A stretch of 64,000 nucleotides of DNA from assembly GCF_032854445.1 (NCBI RefSeq), contig NC_088304.1:8569704-8633703 (forward strand), read 5' to 3'. Source of the stretch: Liolophura sinensis. Lineage: Eukaryota > Mollusca > Polyplacophora > Chitonida > Chitonidae. The number at the start of each line of letters is the position of its first letter. Within the stretch, counting starts at the first letter, position 1. Positions 1-9,512 of this stretch are shown piece by piece. Made by a program: the position numbers and the translations under genes. Under the pieces are notes generated by a model that ran no database searches, was not told where the DNA came from, and saw nothing but the letters and a program-made list of their open reading frames with translations.

Positions 1-279
1 TGTAGTTGATGAAAATTGTCCCCGATTTTCTGAAGTAGTTTCCAGTTTCAGACTGTACAGCCGCAGTGTGTTTTTGCATCTCTATAAGGTTTTCTTCTAT
101 TTGGGTATAAAACCCGACTAGAGAATCGTTATTGTGAAGCACAGCACTGTTCGCACTCTTTAGCTGCATGATACAGAATGGTCGTATTTCCAGTGATTCG
201 GCCAGGCCATGATTATCAAAAATGTGTGTTGCGGGTAAGGTGACCGAGTCGTTAATTTCGGGCCGACTCAGTTTTTTCC
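1..279 (-). CDS. Candidate internal exon, cut by the window edge
   Basis: The minus strand is open for about 92 codons with no ATG needed, from an acceptor-like site (TTCTCACATTTCAG, intron ending at 280) to the window edge. The peptide looks protein-like, with words such as RPEINDSV and FYTQIEENLIEMQKHTA; the latter part could form an amphipathic helix. The first two bases complete a codon begun in an earlier exon. The giant exon upstream on this strand (ending at 16430) leaves exactly one base over, so the two join in frame as a Gly codon. I do not recognise the family. The alternative is an exon of a different minus-strand gene, or a chance open frame. The plus strand here is blocked by stops much sooner. 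Confidence 0.5.
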
Positions 280-846
280 CTGAAATGTGAGAATTTCTTG
301 ATTTGGGAGACAAACACAGACGTATGCACTACTCAGATTTACCTAAATTTTGGGTGAATTTGGGCATTGCAATTTCATTTCTCCCAATTTATATGCTGTC
401 CTAACAGTTTTCTTTGTGAATCATCACCAGTCGAACTTGTCAAAAACTTTGTATATTGAACATATTCAGAATTAGTTAAAAGTATCTCTATGTCCTGATT
501 AAATATCATCAGATATATCTCGGCTAAGCGGCAAAGCGACGTTTTTAAGATCCTACATGAATACTGTACTATTAAATTCACTCAAATTATTTTTGCTGGG
601 GTTGAAAATATTTTTAGGGTTTTGGTTTTGAAGGTCATAACAGCTTATTGTGCAAAATAGGGCGAAAACCTTATATCACGCGACCTACCCTATACAGTGC
701 AGCGGGTACATCCGGCGTATTTGTTATTCCAGCACCTCGTGGTCTATAGTCGTGCTGTTTTAGCTGCCATCTTGGCGAAATTAACAAGTTTTGAGAGTTT
801 TGGTGGTAGGACAAACATTTACAAGCAAATTTCATTTGATCACGGG

Positions 847-1113
847 GGTATGCGTGGCCGAGGCGGTTAGCACGCCAGCGCGGCGCGATGACCCAGGAGA
901 CCAATGCGGTCGCTATGAGTTCAAGTCCAGCTCATGCTGGCCTTCCCTCCGGCCGTACGTAGGAAGGTCTGTTAGCAGCCTGAGGATAGTCGTGGGTTTC
1001 CCCCTGGTTCTGCCCCTGCTTCCTCCCACCATAATGCTGGCCGCTGCCGTACATGTATAAGTGAAATATTAAGTATGGCGTAAAGTACCAATCGAATAAA
1101 TAAATAAATAAAT
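847..1113 (+). mobile_element. tRNA-derived SINE, family A
   Basis: The head carries a polymerase III A-box-like stretch (TGGCCGAGGCGG) and a B-box-like GAGTTCAAGTCC. The body has CGTGGGTTTCCCCC and CCTCCCACCATAATGCTGG, followed by ATAAGTGAAATATT and an AAAT-rich tail. This order recurs in about 17 other places in the window on both strands. The body resembles the deeply conserved central domains described in invertebrate tRNA SINEs; that assignment is from memory and not checked. Confidence 0.85.
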
Positions 1114-1378
1114 TCATTTGATTTCCGGGCCAAAAATAATAAAAGCTTTGTTTTAGCATGCTGCAGAAATATTAATCTGTTTGTCTGAATGGGGTTGAAC
1201 ACCGCTTTTAACATTAATGGGGTGATAACAAAGAAACAATTGCACTGGAATTAAGCAGTCATTGTAGACGTGGTCTGATCGATCTTATGCAGGATCGCCT
1301 GAATCAAATTTTAAATAACTGATCATATGACGTGACTGTTCCCGAGAACCCTGACGTGGAAAAACAAAATATTCGGTT

Positions 1379-1399
1379 GGGGGTGGGGGGGGGGGGGGG
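1379..1399 (+). repeat. Poly-G run
   Basis: Five G, one T, then fifteen G immediately precede the next SINE-A head. It is a low-complexity tract able in principle to form G-quadruplex structure, and may be prone to length error in assembly. Confidence 0.8.
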
Positions 1400-1601
1400 C
1401 TCCGAGGCCGAGGTGGTTACCATGCCAGCACGGCGCAAATGACGTGTCGATGTGAGTTCAAGTTCAGCTCACGCTGGCTTCCTCTCTGGCCCTACGTGGA
1501 AGTCTCTGCAAGCAATTGCGATTTCCTCCCACCATTGGCCGGCGTCGTATAAGTGAAATATTCTTGAGTATTCCAATTAAGTAAATAAATGAATAAATAA
1601 A
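1399..1601 (+). mobile_element. SINE-A, internally deleted copy
   Basis: It has the same head (GAGGCCGAGGTGG, then GAGTTCAAGTTCAG) and tail (GTATAAGTGAAATATTCTTG) as the family A element at 847, but lacks the GGGTTTCCCCC segment of the body. It ends in a TAAATAAATGAATAAATAAA tail. Confidence 0.8.
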
Positions 1602-1810
1602 TTGAGTTATATGTTATATTTTCCCTTAGACAACATCCGAATTGCCCTACAGTCTATTATGGTCATGGGCCATAACTTAGTATTGTTCCCCATACGTATA
1701 CATGATAACCGCATTATCACAGTTGGTTCATCACGTGAGTTTGTAACCCAGGGACAATTTTGTATTTGCATGAAGCAGACATAACACAGCAAACGCCGCT
1801 GACGATAAAA

Positions 1811-1957
1811 ATGGATCACGGAAGACTTGTAGATCAGGTTTTGACAGCTTTTATTCGCGATAAAGAAGTGGTTGCTACGGGGGACGGAATTTCACCTTTC
1901 ATAAACGCGGTTATGCGTCGGCGTTTTCTGGGTGTCTCAAACCGTCGTATGAATTGA
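1811..1957 (+). CDS. Small ORF or possible terminal exon, unknown
   Basis: A 48-residue frame starts at an ATG with A at -3 and G at +4 (AAAATGG). It has unusually balanced composition for this AT-rich stretch (DHGRLVDQVL, DKEVVATGDG, VMRRRFLGVS). The same frame is open upstream to about 1760, and an AG lies just before codon CAA at about 1790. I see no polyadenylation signal close by and recognise no family. It could be a chance frame or a decayed exon. Confidence 0.2.
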   Translation: MDHGRLVDQVLTAFIRDKEVVATGDGISPFINAVMRRRFLGVSNRRMN

Positions 1958-2829
1958 TCTTTTGTAAACTTGCGCAGTTTGAAAAGCTGTGCACCCTACC
2001 GAGGCTATACGTACAGGTTTGTAAATCACAGAAGCGTAGATAAATAACACACCTGTCACTGTAGTGTATGGAAATATTTCACAGGGATTCATTCTGTGAT
2101 AATGGGAGCTTAAACCTCTAATGTTACAGCTTTTGACGGTCCCCAGTCCACGGGTCAGGGTGCAGGCGGTGTCATATTCCGGCTAACCTAATCTGTGTCG
2201 TTCTAAACACTTTATTCTGCGGCCTAGAATCAAGATTACGCAAGATTTAAGAGTAAAGTCAATACCAGACGAAATACATACATATGCATCTATAACGTAT
2301 TCCGCATCAAGTCTAAAAAGCGCACCTTTTTATTTTTATGATGTTGCATAACCGAAATACCGAAGTAATCTAAATCACGCACACTGAGAAATGGAAATTG
2401 TCGCCATATTATCGATTAAAGCAATAAAACGTGGTCTATTTCTATACACCGAGAAGGCAGTTGTTTCTGGTGACGTCACTCCCTAAACCCTGATTTGCCT
2501 TTTGGCGTGAGTTACGAGTGACGAGACATGGGGTTTGCAGTTCCTCTAACACGGCGCATCCCATGGCCACGTAAGAATTCCAGATTAAAAGTTATCAAGA
2601 ACATCGGAACAAAATGGTTGTTTCCGTTTAGGCATGCTTCTATCCCTCTTCAGAAATAATAATGGTTAAGTTGGTTTTTGTCTTTTTCTTAACAACTCAA
2701 TACAAATATAGGGACCGTCTTACAACTAACAGAGTAAAGTGTGAAGACTTGTGTCAGTAAGTAAAGTGTCTACTGGAAGTGATTTCCTGTCTGTTCAAAC
2801 ATGTTGTGTAAACTTACACTCAGCAAATG
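1958..2829. other. No recognised feature
   Basis: Non-repetitive, AT-rich sequence. I see no convincing exon, RNA gene or repeat. Confidence 0.5.
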
Positions 2830-3005
2830 CTCGAGCCTCAATCGTGAGAACATACGAGGAATACGGGTTCAATCCCCGCCTTAGGCAGACATGGGGAGTA
2901 TATAAGCAGTCGACAGTACCGTTTGTGCAGTGGAGCGTTCGTTGTTGTATACACCCCACTCTCCGGTCTCCTCCAATCACACAACTGACCGCCATGGCAT
3001 AAACG
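2830..3005 (+). mobile_element. Possible diverged tRNA-derived SINE
   Basis: A good B box (CGGGTTCAATCCCCG, about 2868 to 2882) is followed about 90 bases on by a segment resembling the SINE-A body (CTCCTCCAATCACACAACTG, then ACCGCCATGGCATAA). The head lacks a clear A box and does not fold as a tRNA by eye, so this is a tentative call. Confidence 0.35.
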
Positions 3006-3016
3006 CTCAAAAGAAT

Positions 3017-3311
3017 AATCTGTTAATTTTAAAAGAAAGTCTGTTGTGTGAGTGATGCTGGAATGTATTCTGTTCCGAATGTATTCCGTAAATTATAACA
3101 CAATATTCTGTCATATTCAACAGAATATCTCTATACACAGATTAATTTTTTAAGTGTAAGTCATATTCAACAGAATACCCTGTTACCCTAATAGAATCTT
3201 TATGCTGAAATAATAGAAATGTGTTACATTTAACAGAACAATCTGCTGCAATAACAGAATACATTCTAGCATCATTCAGACAACACACTTTCTGTTAAAA
3301 TTAACAGATTA
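3017..3311. mobile_element. Foldback/MITE element with 59-bp terminal inverted repeats
   Basis: The left arm (3017 to 3075, starting TAATCTGTTAATTTTA) and right arm (3253 to 3311) are inverted copies matching at about 54 of 59 positions by my count. The 177-bp centre is AT-rich and repeats words from the arms (CAACAGAATA and CAGATTAA followed by TTTTTTAAGTG). No reading frame is inside, which fits a non-autonomous DNA transposon. Confidence 0.8.
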
Positions 3312-3585
3312 ACTTTTTAAGTGTAAATGAGAAAGTCTGGACTATGGCTTTAAACTGCTATTAATTAAAAGAATAAATACACCCTACAAAACTAAACACC
3401 CTGGGGTTCTTTTCACACAGGCACGAAAGATCCACATTTGCTTTAATCTTGAGCATAGCCAGCCAAATCGGACTACTAAAACCGGAGAAACAGTATTTCA
3501 GTAGTCCAAACACTAGTAAAGTTATCTAAGTTGGAAACACACCACACAGCTTCATAGATTTGAGATGCGATTTAATATCTATGTA
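3312..3585. other. No recognised feature
   Basis: AT-rich spacer between the foldback element and the SINE cluster; nothing supported. Confidence 0.5.
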
Positions 3586-3815
3586 TGATTGGGCTTCTAC
3601 GTCGTACTTATCAATTTTTCAGTCATATGACCACAGGACACCCCCGCATTATACTGACACAGGACCAACACGTTCTGTTTCTTTGCTCTGACAGGCATTA
3701 CAGCAACAAGTTCATCTAGTTGGTATGGTATGACCTTGGTATGACCCTACCCGGCTTTTATTTCGGGTCTCCCAACTTCGAGGCGGACGCTCTAGCCACT
3801 AGGTCTAGGCGGTTG
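3586..3815 (-). mobile_element. tRNA-derived SINE, family B2
   Basis: On the minus strand this reads an A-box-like CCTAGTGGCTAGAGCGTCCG, a body containing GTTGGTCCTGTGTCAGTATA, and ends in a tail ATAAGTACGACGTAGAAGCC. It is a diverged relative of the elements at 11250 and 57289. Confidence 0.65.
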
Positions 3816-3869
3816 CTTGAGTTAAGCTGGGAACATAACAAAAGGCTTTCACAGTGACAGTGAGCGTGT

Positions 3870-4124
3870 GAGTGATTGGGGTTTAACGTCGTACTTAACA
3901 ATTTTTTAGTCATATGACAACGAAGGAGTCATTAGGGTGCATGTACGTGTAACGCGCCTCTTTGTTGCTTTTAGCTAGTGGTGCTTCACTGAGACGTCTT
4001 ACCGAAGGCAAGTAAGCCGCCCCGCCATTATACTGATACGGAGTCAACCAGTCGTTATACTATCCTCTTCATGCTGAAAGCTACCCGAAGTGGACGCTCT
4101 ACCAACTGTGCTATCCGGGTCGGT
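3870..4124 (-). mobile_element. tRNA-derived SINE, family B1
   Basis: The reverse strand starts with a near-perfect A box (TAGCACAGTTGG inside GATAGCACAGTTGGTAGAGC) and ends with TTAAGTACGACGTTAAACCC. The body word CTTACCGAAGGCAAGTAAGC (plus orientation) is shared with the longer copy at 20912. Confidence 0.8.
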
Positions 4125-4195
4125 ACTTGACAGATTGAAGATGGCACCATATCGCAAGGTTTGGCAATGCTAGACAGTTTGGGCAGGGAGTATAT

Positions 4196-4432
4196 ATATT
4201 TATTTATTTGAATGATATTTTACGACATAGTCAAGAAAATTTCACTTATAGGACGGTAGTCGGCATTATGGTGGTGGACGCCAGGCAGAGCCCGGAGGAA
4301 ACCCACGACCATCCGCAGGTTTGCTGGTAGACCCTCTCACGCGCAGTAAGGCTGGACTTGAACTCACAGGGACCGTGTTGGTGAGAGGTTCATTATGCTG
4401 CGTTAGCACGCCAATAGCTCGACCAATGAGGC
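4196..4432 (-). mobile_element. SINE-A, near full length
   Basis: In plus orientation it runs from the tail (TATTTATTTGAATGATATTT) through the body (GGCAGAGCCCGGAGGAAACC) to the head (GGACTTGAACTCACAGGGAC, then TTAGCACGCC). It lies about 70 bp from the preceding SINE-B1, so 3586 to 4432 is a cluster of three SINEs in the same orientation. Confidence 0.85.
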
Positions 4433-5174
4433 CTAAGACGGGGATATACATATACATGCCCGTCAAAAATAAAAATAAATGAAGAGAATCACAACTTCAG
4501 ACATGGCTTTCAGGACTCTGGCTTGCGTTTGCAGACATACGGATATCCTCAGAAAATCACACCTCACGAAAAAAAAATGGCGTCTATTTAGAACACAGCC
4601 TCTGTCGCTGGATAAATCAAGTCTAAGATGAAGGTTGGGAAACTAGAATAACATAGATGTTCGTCGTCATTCAAGCGGCATAGTAATCTTAACCACGCAG
4701 TCATTTGTTTAACGCTACACTGTCGTGTGGATTTCATACGCTATTCTTCCAGTGAGGATTGAGTTACATTCAAACCTGTCTTGCAGACTGAAGCGCAGAT
4801 TAGGAGTGTAGCAGGCCAGAACTATTGAAGCCCTCTAAGGATATGTTGACAAGGTTTCGTTTATGCTGAAACAATGCTATTACTGATGAAAATTAACACT
4901 GGCTTTGAGAGTTTTTCTTTCTGCAAAAATGGATACAATGTGTCATTTCCCGTCCAGTATCCTCTCCCATGCCTAAGAAAACAACGATGGGAATTAGAAC
5001 CATGTAGAGTGAGTTGAAAACAGGGAGGTTTCGAAAATCAGTCTCATTTTTAGAGAGTGTAACTATTATAACAAGTGTATTAATTGATTTAATTATTTGT
5101 TGAATAGGCGTTTAATTAATTTCTTTATTTGCATGTTACTTCGTTCAATGGCATTTAGAAGTTGAGATGGATAA
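4433..5174. other. No recognised feature
   Basis: Unrecognised single-copy-looking sequence without a supported gene. Confidence 0.5.
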
Positions 5175-5325
5175 AATAACACATATATGGTTCACAACCT
5201 GTATTTATTCAGTGAGCGACTTTTGGGTATATTTATCAAGGATAATGATTTTCACTAGCATATTAGCATAGGTCGCTCACTGAATAAAAAGTTGTGATAG
5301 AAATTGTGATCCATATATTTATTAA
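5175..5325. mobile_element. Short foldback element
   Basis: Inverted arms surround a loop of about 50 bp. The inner arm pair is TTATTCAGTGAGCGAC against GTCGCTCACTGAATAA. The outer pair is ATATATGGTTCACAA against TTGTGATCCATATAT. The right arm has about a dozen extra bases between inner and outer parts. There is no coding content. Confidence 0.65.
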
Positions 5326-6159
5326 ATTATTTGCTTGTTGATTAAAGCTGTGATAAAAACAAATTCACTAACTCCATGGCGATCAGTTTTATGGGCGGCA
5401 GGCGGGATAAACCACTGACCTTTGGCAAGTTATTGACACACTGTATTGGCGGAAGATAAGTGGTCATCAGCAAACGTATATCTGTGCAGACGGCCACACG
5501 ATCCTCGTTGAACAATTATTGTGACGATACCCACAAAAGTAGTCACTTCTAATTTCAGTCCCAGCGACTGAAAGCCTCTAAACACAAAACCGCGGCTCGC
5601 TCCCTAACTGGTGTTTCAAGTGGTATTATAAAATATTTTGCATTTTGTGTTTGTGGTCGAATTTATGGTGCACGAAATCTAGGTGCCCGCATTATCACCA
5701 AGTGCATGTCGACCTACCTGTCAGAGGTCTAATACAGCAAATTATTTATTACTTATACACAAAAACAAGAACGCGAGATATTGTCCTTTTATTGGTTCTA
5801 GTTCGTAAGTTGCTCAAATTTTTGTAGTTCACACAAGTTCTGATATATACGAGGTTCCTTCGCCGCTTCCGTACAGTTCTCGCTCAGCAGCCAATGACGG
5901 CCTTCGCTGTATGCCACATAATATATAACGAGACATTCGAGAATCTTCGAACTGGCGACCCACATGGTAATTAAATCTACAGTATACGGAGACTTGCTCG
6001 AGTTCATGTTACATATCTGACTGGGAAGACGTACATATACAAACAAGGCCTAGCCAGATAACACAGATCCTCTGTTGTTCACTTCACTTGAGTAAACATG
6101 AATTTTATCGTCCAGAGTTACGACCTTCCAGATGGTGAAGTGTTTCTGCCTGGTCGTTA
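5326..6159. other. No recognised feature
   Basis: Short open frames occur on both strands, but none has convincing splice signals or a recognisable sequence. Confidence 0.45.
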
Positions 6160-7066
6160 CCTTATTATCCTTAACAAAAAATATCGTACCGCTGGCAGGT
6201 ACGGACTATACAGTCGTAACCTTTCTATCTGTAACAAACAATATCGAAAGACTGACAGGTCCGGGCTATACACTCGTTACCGTCATATCCCTAACAAAAA
6301 ATATCGTACCACTGGCAGGTACGGACTATACAGTCGTAACCTTCCTATCCGCAACAAACAATATCGTATGACTGACAGGTCCGCGCTATACAGCCGTTAC
6401 CTTCATATCCCTGACAAACAATATCGTACGACTGACAGGTCCGGGCTATACAGTCATTACCTTCATATGCCTGACAAACAATATCGTACGACTGACAGGG
6501 TCTGGGCTATACAGTCGTTACCTTCATATCCCTGACAAACAATATCGAAAGACTGACAGGTCCGGGCTATACAGTCGTTACCTTCATATCCCTGACAAAC
6601 AATATCGTACGTCTGACAGGTCCGGGCTATACAGTCGTTACCTTCATATCCCTGACAAACAATATCGTACGACTGACAGGTCCGGGCTATATTGCCGTTA
6701 TCTTCATATCCCTGACAAACAATATCGTACGACTGACAGGTCAGCACAATACCATCTTTACCTTCATATCCCTGACAAAATATATCGCACGACTGACAGG
6801 TCCGGGCTATACAGTCGTTACCTTCATATCCCTGACAAACAATAACGTACGACTGACAGGTCAGGGCTATACTGCCGTTATCTTCATATCCCTGACAAAC
6901 AATATCACACGACTGACAGGTCAGCACAATACCATCTTTACCTTCATATCCCTGACAAACAATATCGTACGACTGAAAGGTCCGGGCTATACTGCTGTTG
7001 TCTTCATATCCCGACAAACAATATCGTACGACTGACAGGTCAGGACTATACAGTCCTTACCTTCCT
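6160..7066 (+). repeat. 60-bp tandem array, about 15 units
   Basis: The unit contains CTGACAAACAATATCGTACG, ACTGACAGGTCCGGGCTATA and CAGTCGTTACCTTCATATC. Because 60 is a multiple of three, frames stay open on both strands (145 codons on plus, 184 on minus), giving 20-residue repeats. Units differ mainly by substitutions, and two carry a variant block CAGCACAATACCATCTTTAC, which suggests local gene conversion or duplication. I read it as a minisatellite, not a gene. Confidence 0.9.
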
Positions 7067-7135
7067 TGTTTGTTAGGGTTAGAAAGGTAACAACTGTATA
7101 GTGCGGACCTGTCAGTTGTACGATATTGTTTGTCA
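7013..7135. repeat. Inverted terminal unit of the 60-bp array (hairpin)
   Basis: The last direct unit (about 7013 to 7066) is followed, after a 14-base loop (TGTTTGTTAGGGTT), by one unit in reverse orientation (7081 to 7135, ending GATATTGTTTGTCA). Together they can form a stem of about 54 bp with scattered mismatches. Confidence 0.8.
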
Positions 7136-7519
7136 TGTCACCAGGCGAACTTGGTCGATGTCTGGTCTTCGGAAGTCCAATATTGAGACAGCTAAACACA
7201 TTATATCAGTCGTTCCTGTTTCATCTGCTGAGAACTTGCGAGTTATTGATTTAATATAACGGTCTTGATCGATTTCGAAAGATGATATGGCTAAAATATT
7301 TAATTTTCTCGTTGAAAAGTTAGTCCGGTTCCAAGGTGTACACAGACCTCGAGTTTAACCAACGCAAAATAAAAACACCTACCAAATATCAGGAGATAAA
7401 CATCAAACTAAAGCTGGACTTGAACTCGCAACGCACTTTTCATAAAAGAGTGACCGCAAAGCGAAGAACTTAATCGCAAGAATTCGACTTTTTACGCCCA
7501 CAACGGGCTTCGGTAAGAA
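7136..7519. other. No recognised feature
   Basis: Spacer after the 60-bp array; nothing supported. Confidence 0.45.
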
Positions 7520-7850
7520 TTTTCAGTAGGCCTAATTCTAGACCAGTGAGGTCTAGTGAATTTATTCATTTATTTATTTGATTGTTCTTTTACGCCGTAG
7601 TGAAGAATCACTGCATTTTGGCTAGTTTTGATTAAGCGATGGATGTAAAGGTGTGTAGGTTTCGCCCGGTTTCCTCCTACAATAATGCCGTCGCATAAGT
7701 GAAATATTCTTGAGCACGGCGTATAACACCAATCAAATAAATAAGTAAAACGCTAGCTGAGATTTATTGACGGGAGTGCGGGTTTTATAGATACGTGTGA
7801 CCATTTGCCAACTAACAAACTGTCACGGCTGCTTTTATTCCCCATGTTGT
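7520..7850 (+). mobile_element. DR-C copy interrupted by SINE-A fragments
   Basis: The left part (TTCTAGACCAGTGAGGTCTA, about 7535) and right part (GTGTGACCATTTGCCAACTA, about 7794) are consecutive pieces of the dispersed repeat DR-C seen complete at 61500. Between them lie a minus-oriented SINE-A tail piece (about 7563 to 7610) and a plus-oriented SINE-A tail piece (about 7655 to 7749), so SINE sequence appears to have inserted into an older DR-C copy. Confidence 0.6.
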
Positions 7851-8328
7851 AGTGTTTTTGTATCAATGATGGATATTTCAATGCGGGTTATTTTAAAGAA
7901 GAAGGAAATTTAAATATCAAACAAATACCATTAAAAAGAGTATGCATTTCGTCGCAGGTGCATGCCATTAAAATCGTCGCAGGTGCATGCCATAAAAAAT
8001 TTTAATATGTACCTCAAGTTGATAAATTATAAACAAAGTCAACGCCACAATCCGCTGTGGGCGACTCCATTTTGCCTAAGAACTAGTCCTGAAGTCTTCT
8101 GTGTGTGGGAGAATTGCCGTCGGAAACCGCCGAAGTGGAATTCGTACATTCCGGTAGAACTCCTATTCCCAGAAGGTAGCGAACACTGCAGTTCGTTTTC
8201 CGGTTGACGATCAGGAAACCGGGAAGTTGGACGTTGTTTCCGAGTTAACACGAACAAGCTGGCAGTTTTAACGACTCTCATTGGCTGAGACGCTACACAC
8301 CTCCAGCATAAATTACAGGGTGTTAAAG
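7851..8328. other. No recognised feature; small direct duplication
   Basis: A short direct duplication of GTCGCAGGTGCATGCCAT lies at about 7952 to 7992. A CCAAT-like CATTGGCTGAG sits at about 8279. Nothing else is supported. Confidence 0.4.
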
Positions 8329-8436
8329 ATGGAGGACGCAATGGACTCAGCGATTTATGCCAGCTTTGCTGTGTTCAAGCTTTACGTGTATGGCGAGGAA
8401 AAATCGCAAAATTATCCAGCAGGCACCACCAGATAG
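8329..8436 (+). CDS. Small ORF with strong start context, unknown
   Basis: A 35-codon frame starts in a strong context (AAGATGG) and reads MEDAMDSAIY then FAVFKLYVYG before a TAG. A donor-like AAG|GTACTC lies about ten bases after the stop. It could be a chance ORF, an upstream ORF or part of a first exon. A 100-codon frame on the opposite strand (8341 to 8039) overlaps it and is equally unproven. Confidence 0.15.
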   Translation: MEDAMDSAIYASFAVFKLYVYGEEKSQNYPAGTTR

Positions 8437-8654
8437 AAAAAAGGTACTCTTTTCAGCCTATAGTGTCATTTTAAAAAGTTTTCTTCTCCTTTAACCGATA
8501 ATCAATTACGTGATTTATTGAATTATCAACATCAAAGCAGTCCAAAAAATCTGATCTCAGACAACTACCCTAACACTTTATAACGTGGCAATAATAAATA
8601 GCTATTCAGGGAGAAACACATATCTTACCCATGTGCCATATTCTAACTAAACAT

Positions 8655-9155
8655 ACATAATATACATATACACGTAATGTCCAGGGAAATTACGTGTGCA
8701 GATAATATCAATGAAGATTACCTGTGCACGTAATATCCACATAGATGACCGTGCACGTAATATCCACATAGATGACCTGTAAACGTAGTTTACAATGTAT
8801 AACATTACCTGTACTGGTAGCTTAAGCGTATATATCTACGCAGACAACCTGTATAGGTATAGCTAACAAGTTCCTGTACATGTAATGCCAAATTAACTCA
8901 CCTGTGCAAGCAATGTCAACGCAGATAACCTGTTCAGGTAATGTCAACGTAGCTTACTTACACCTGTCCAGGTAATATCAACGTAGCTTACTAACACATG
9001 TACAGGTAGCATCAACGTAGCTTACTTACACGTGTACAGGTAACTTCAACGCAGCTTACTTACACGTGTACAAGTAACTTCAAAGTAGCCTACCTACACG
9101 TGTACAGGTAATATCAACGTAGCTTACCTGCATACCAATAGGACCTAGCCTATCC
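8655..9155 (+). repeat. Degenerate minisatellite, 34-bp period in its right half
   Basis: From about 8930 the unit is TAATATCAACGTAGCTTACT followed by TACACGTGTACAGG (34 bp). To the left, units are shorter and more diverged (CACGTAATATCCACATAGAT). Each unit holds a small palindrome around CCTGTACAGG or CACGTGTAC. Confidence 0.85.
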
Positions 9156-9424
9156 TCCAAGCACCCTGTGCAAAAACAAACACAGGGCCGATCACGGGTC
9201 AATGTAGGCCATGTGATTGTATAGCACTCTACAACATGTGTTATTGTATGTCGTCTCACCTGGTGGGTAATTATAGCCCAGACATTACTGGGTCAGTTCA
9301 GAGTTCGCTTTGGTACGAGATTATTGCCAATTCCTCTATCATTCGTGATACGCGTAACATGCCGCATCAGAAAAAGACTATGTTGTAATGGACACCACTG
9401 TTACACACTAATGGACACCATTAG

Positions 9425-9512
9425 CGAAGCGGACGCGGTACCAACTGTGCTATCGGGACCGGTGACCTTAATTTCCGGAGAGGAAGCCAACATGAGCTGG
9501 ACTTGAACTCAT
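9425..9512 (-). mobile_element. Chimeric SINE remnant: SINE-B1 head joined to SINE-A middle
   Basis: Plus-strand GCGGACGCGGTACCAACTGT then GCTATCGGGACCGGT (about 9430 to 9464) matches the family B1 head. It is followed within about ten bases by GAGGAAGCCAACATGAGCTG then GACTTGAACTCA (to 9512), a family A segment in the same orientation. Body and tail of both are missing. Confidence 0.6.

Noticed and set aside
1-240. Plus-strand exon ending at GCGG|GTAAGG near 232
   Set aside because: All three plus frames meet stops before the donor-like site, whereas the minus frame is open throughout.
2860-2900. Functional tRNA gene around the B box
   Set aside because: No cloverleaf can be drawn by eye and there is no clear A box; a SINE remnant fits better.
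6463-7017. 184-codon minus-strand Cys-rich repeat protein
   Set aside because: It is a product of the 60-bp period; the plus strand is equally open, and no start, signal peptide or splice evidence favours either.
8039-8341. 100-codon minus-strand frame
   Set aside because: No recognisable content. It overlaps the small plus-strand ORF with the better start context, and neither is proven.
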